Shown: in pieces, positions 27,701-33,700 of the stretch
Layout of the letters: the number at the start of each line of letters is the position of its first letter
How positions within the stretch are numbered: position 1 is the first letter of the stretch
From: Cliona cf. orientalis
Taxonomy: Eukaryota > Porifera > Demospongiae > Clionaida > Clionaidae
Assembly: GCA_963930775.1 (NCBI GenBank)
Contig: OZ005695.1
Coordinates: 3,472,001 to 3,536,000, forward strand
Direction of reading: 5' to 3'
Length of the DNA: 64,000 nt
The notes under the pieces: model-generated
What the model saw: only the letters and a program-made list of their open reading frames with translations
Told to the model about the DNA's origin: nothing
The model's database searches: none
Made by a program: the position numbers and the translations under genes

Positions 27701-30700
27701 CCCAAAAACAGGGCTGTCCATATCAGCTTGTGTCCCTCTCGGCCACCGTAGCTACGCCTATGCTACACACATACCGTAGCGTTCAGGGGAAGTGCTCATA
27801 GGTGCTTAGTTGTAACTGGTGATTATGATCCACTTGGACACTTACTTGGCATATAAATTGTTGCATGCAGAAAAGGGTGAAGTTAAAGGGCTGAGGGCGA
27901 GGCTACTACAACAGTAAGGACTGGGGACGAGGCTAATGTTATACTTGCACAGCAGCATTGTTCAAGGTTCAACGGCAGTATCAACAACCCTGGTGTGTTT
28001 TATCGAACTCCATAATGTGGTGCCAACATCAACTCAACGTCCCTCGCAGTAGCCTAACCTCCAATTCTTGGGAACTTAGCTAGCTACATCTTTAAGTGAA
28101 AGAACTATGATGCAAAGCTTTGGCGCAAGACTGAAGTACACTGAGCAATAATTGCATGTCCAATATTATCGCAACTCACTTGGGTTCAAGCACTGCAATG
28201 CCATGCATGCATACAAGCTTAGCTAGCCAGAGTCAAAGGGTACCACAAGATTGTTATACATGGCAATTAAAGCGTATGCGTTGAAGGTTAATAGACGCAC
28301 ATATTGTATATAGCTCGCAACATACAACGTTCTGTTTATACATAAAGTCATGCTATCACTAGCTGAGGCAAAGTCAAGAAGCTTAGAATCGGCAAATGAT
28401 GCCACAACTGGTGAACAAAGCGTTTTTGGAGGATCCACATATATCATGCCTTTGGAACGCCATAAGGAACCTTATAACACCACACTTTGGACTCGCAAAT
28501 GAGGTATGTAGCAGTTAGCATGGTAACAGACATACAGACACACACAACAACTACCGTAACCCTATGGCACATGCGCCAAGGGTTAATAATTAACTGATAC
28601 TGTACCTTGTTAATATCGGCACCCTCTTCTAGTAATACATTAATGATATTTGCATGTCCATATTTAGATGCATAGTAGAGAGGGGGGTTGCCTTGCTGTA
28701 AGAGAGACACACATACAGGGTATCAAAGAGGAATCAAACAACCACTCCCACTGCACGTAATCCACTACACTGAGTAAGATGGGAATACACTGATAATTTA
28801 ATCCATAATATTACCTACAGTTATCAACGTCACTGCCCCATAGTTATACCGTGATGACTATACAGACATATAATATGTGACCAGATTTGGGAAAACCCTC
28901 CTTATGGGATTTTTTGTGAAAATTGAGTTTGATGTATGATTGATAAGCTACTACCATAGAGCTAACCTGCATTCAAGTAATGAACATAAAGATCAAGCAA
29001 GGGTCGAATTTCGTCGTCCAAAACTACAGCAGATTGTTCTTCGATGCCCAAGAAGCTTAAAGGGTGAGTGAACCTACAGTAGTTGGATGAATCTAGCTGT
29101 ATCTAGATAGCCTGCTGGCGGGAATTTGAATTAGTCCCCATAGCAACGGACTCCTGGTATGGCAGCTATGCTGCTAAGTGGGTCAAAATGAAGGGTTATT
29201 TCGCCTTCACATAGCACAATTACCCTCGACGGCATTAGTTAGAGGAAGAGTTGTTCGACATGTGTATGATAAAATTTGGACTTTGACAAATTCGACCTGA
29301 TCATGCATTGCGCAAATCACACATGGATCCCTTATGGAGGGTTTTCCCAAATCCAGTCACATAATATTATGCCCACCTCACTCTAAACATAGCACACCAT
29401 TCTGTGCCACACCATGTCCACCATGGACACACAACAGTCTCACCGTGTTTACATAGTTCACCGCTGCTCCGTGACTAATCAGGAGAACGACCATCTTTAG
29501 ATGTCCTTTGGAACATGCTCGTGTTAGTGGTGTAGCACCTTGGAGCTAATACGTTAGCAAATATACAACATACAAATTAATGTGATCTTAACCAGATATA
29601 GCATAATAGTTAAGATATTCACATTGCTGAGCTATTTACATGAATTGACTGAGGGGAAGGGAGGTCTCAGACTCACCTACCAAAAGTAGTTAGTATTGGA
29701 TGCATAAACACAGCACTAGTCTAAGAGCATAATCTAGAAGACATTGAAGTGTGCTGTTGGAGCCAACGCAATAACTTCCCTACATTCTATGTCACACTAT
29801 ATGTACTGTGCCCTCGCGAAAGAGGGCCCACTACAGAATGTCGGCCCACCCCCACTTTGGGCTCAATTTCCTGCTAAGGTCTAGTGTTTACTCGAATATG
29901 CGCCCATGTGCAGCTGCCCTTGAAATCTCAGCTCAAATGGCTGGTTTATGAGGACTAAACTTCGAATAATCAAGTAACCTGATAAATAGCCGTAAAACTA
30001 AGCCTAACTAGCTTTATGCCACGTTTCAGCCCAAACGAACGATCGTCCATGGCTAGCGATCATAACCATGCCCACTTAATACAGCTGCAGTCAACAACCT
30101 GCGGTGAAGTATTGCGGCCGCCCTTGCTCTGGATTGGTAACCATGCTTGAATAAGACTGAAATCAATAGTAGCCGCTGCAACTATTCAAATTATGAAGAT
30201 AGCATGGGTACCTTACCTGGGCACTCTTTCGCGTCTAAACGTGATACTGATACCTCAAAATATCGGCCCATCCCCCAATCTTGGCCCAATGTTAAGGTGC
30301 ACTGCCTATGGGCCCTCTTTCACAAGGGTACGGTATATTCTTTGTCATTCAATATACAATAGAGTCTCACCTTTCTCTGATAATTAACATCAGCTCTATG
30401 AATCAAAAGAACAGCGGCACATTTGATGTGCCCACATTGGCTGGCGGCTATCAATGCTGTGTCTCCAAATTCATTCTGCATGAGTTGAGAAGCATGAATA
30501 ATGAACAAAAATATGGAAGTGGACATACCGTACCCCCACGAAAGAGGGGCCATGGGCGCTGCACATTACACTGGGCCAAGACTGGGACATGGGCCGATAT
30601 TCCAGGTATCAATATTGCATTTAGATACGAACGAGCTCCCAGGTAAGTTATCCACGCTTCCTTTATATTTCGAATAGTAGCAGTGGCTATACCATTGATT

Positions 30701-33700
30701 TCATCTTTATTCAAGCACAATTACCAATGATTGAGAGCAAGCTATCGGGCCGATACTTCACTGTATGTTGTTGATGGTAGCCGTATTTAGTGGGCGTGGT
30801 TACGATTGCTAGCCATGCATGATCATTCATTTATGCTGAAACATGGCATACAACTAGCTAGGCTTGGTTTTACGGTTGTTAACTTAGCAGGTTACTTATC
30901 AATCTTACACAGACCATTCAAAGTTCAATCCCCATAAACCAACCATTTGAGCTGCGTTTTCAAGGGCAGCTACACATGGGTGCGTACAGTAGGAGGCATA
31001 AAAACGGTGACGTTTCCGTTCCGTACCGTTCCGTCTAAACGGAATACGTCCGTTCTGTTCGCCGTTCAGTTCCCGTTTCACGTGCACAAGCGATCAATTA
31101 GCACGTTGGGCGTGTCTTACCAACATGTCAGGAACCAGAGCTAGCTCGTACGCTCGTGAACCTAGAATCGATGGTTGTACACTTCCACTGTCTTCTAAAC
31201 TTCGCTGGGACACTGTGCTGCTGCCGCTCTTCTGATTTTAGCGTTGACGCTCGACTGCAAGTGATTTTTGCTATCGTCAATCGATCGACCTCGGATCGCT
31301 GATCGATTCAAATCGCATCTACAACTAGCAGATCGACTGAAGTAGTACTCCTTTCGGCTTTCTTGCACTCCTCTGGCATGTAGTTCGAGCTAGCTACGGT
31401 TTGCGTAGTTGGTCGCACCATTTGTCGCCTGCTCCACCTCCCGTTCAGTTCCCGTTTTTTTGCTGAACGGAACGGGCACGCGTTTCTGTTTAAACGGAAC
31501 GGGACGGGACGGGACGGAAACGTCACCGTTTTTATGCCTCCTACTGTATTTGAGTAAACATTAGACCTTTGAAGTAAATAGAGCCCAAAGTGGGGGGGTG
31601 GACCGATATTCCGTAGTGGGCCCTCTTTCGCGAGGGTATGGTAATATTATGTAGCAAATAAATAATTTTGATATTGCCAATTTCAATTCTGCTTGAAAGT
31701 GCATATTGCATAGAGAGAGCGCATATACTGGGCATGCGCACCCCCTCCAGTCAGCCTCTCTCTTTACGTAGGAGGGGCTGGCTCATGCATGCATGCAATA
31801 CATGCATGCTTACAACAATCAGCTAGCCTAGCACGTGTTAAACTGGAGTTGGAAGCATACGGGTGTGTATTAATTGGAAATATATAGTGCTGCCAAACTA
31901 ATATAATGATCCAAGCTTCCTCCACTCAAATTGTTGGGCAAGTTGTGGCACTAAAAAGTCAGTCTAGTTGCAATGCTGGCACACAGCCTGTTGTCATACT
32001 CAATCAAAATTGTCCCCAAAAAGAAGGCCAAGTATGTAATACAGATTCTGCATATCATCACTAAAAGATTTCATTCCATTGAAGAATTAAAGTAAGCTAT
32101 TGTCATGAAAAGGTATCACTGGAAAACTTGCATGGCTACATAGAGCTGGTGCCAGGGACAAGCAACGTTAAGTTGGTTAGCCAGTACAGAAGATCTTGAA
32201 GATTTTATCGTGCTCATCATGGTCAAGTAGAGATCTTGCTGTAGTGTAATATGCCTCTGATCAAGCTTTAAGGAAACGAGCGCACTCTCCTATTGTAGAG
32301 AAGAAAAGTAAATGCCGAAAACATGCTAAAATCCTCTTGATACGACAACATACAGATAAAATGTGTCATAATCATGGGATAATGTGGCTAATATGCATGA
32401 GTTACTCACAGTATTAAGCACACATACTCAGAACAGTATCGTCTCCCTAGCTGTATGTCAATCACTAGTCGTAGACCACACCCCTCAATGCAGGTCAACA
32501 GCAGTTGCTTGAATTCACTACTGCAATGGTGACGTGCTCAAATGTCAAATCTACCACCACACTATGACAAAGAACAGACCTCGTCTCTCGCTTCACTCGA
32601 GGCTCGGTGGCACGTGGCCTGCATGCTGAGCAGGCCTCTCGAAACGCGCAGCGCTTCACGCCATTCGTTTGAGAATACATCTCTATAGCCACCCTTATTT
32701 ACGCACACGGCACTGCAATTCTGACCAGTCATGGGCCTTCTTAACTTGTAGCAGAGTGCATCTTTTGTGCACTCCAGGTTAGGACACGGACTATACTGTA
32801 TATAGTTCTAGAAATGTTTGCGGGTATAAATATTGCGATACTCAAATTTTCAGTAATTTTCTAAAAGAATGCGACTGTAATCTCAAACAAGAATTATGAA
32901 TTTGTACTAAGTATACAAATGAACAGGCTAAGATAACTATCACTGTGAGAAATTATTATAGCTTATCTGACTCCAAGATATAACATCAGGAACAACTGTC
33001 TGATCTTCTGAATTGCAGAGAATATAGAAGAGGAGAGCCATGTCCTCAGACAATAGAGTACACTGCAATGTAACATGCTATGGGCATGGACTAATACAGG
33101 TGGGCATCAATTAGAATAACAAACAATTGAAATTATTGTGTGAACCTGGTGCAACTCGCATTTATAGCAATAATATTTCTAGTACTATGGTATAAGAAAA
33201 TTGTCACTCTGAAAAATATTTTTCGTTGCGTACCTTTGCGAAAGAGAGCCCAGTACGGAATACCCCCACTTTGGACTCAATTTTCTGTTAAGATCTAATG
33301 TTTACTTGAATATGTGCCCATGTGTAGCTGCCCTTGAAAACACAGCTCAAATGGTTGATTTATGAGGACTGAACTTCGAATAGTGTATGTGAGATCGACA
33401 AGTAACCTGCCAAATAACCGTAAAACTAAGCCTAGCTAGCCTTATGCCACGTTTCAGCACAAATGAATGATCGTGCACGGCTAGCGATCATAACTACACC
33501 CACTTAATATGGCTGTCAACAACATACAGTGAAGTATTGGCCCGATAGCCTGCCTCCCTTTCTCTTTATTGGTAATCATGCTGGAATAAGGCTGACTCGA
33601 ATCAGTGGTAGCCGTTGCTACTATTCGAATTATGAAGATAGCATGGGTAACTTACCTGGGTGCTCTTTCATACCTAAATGCAATACTGATACCTCGAATA

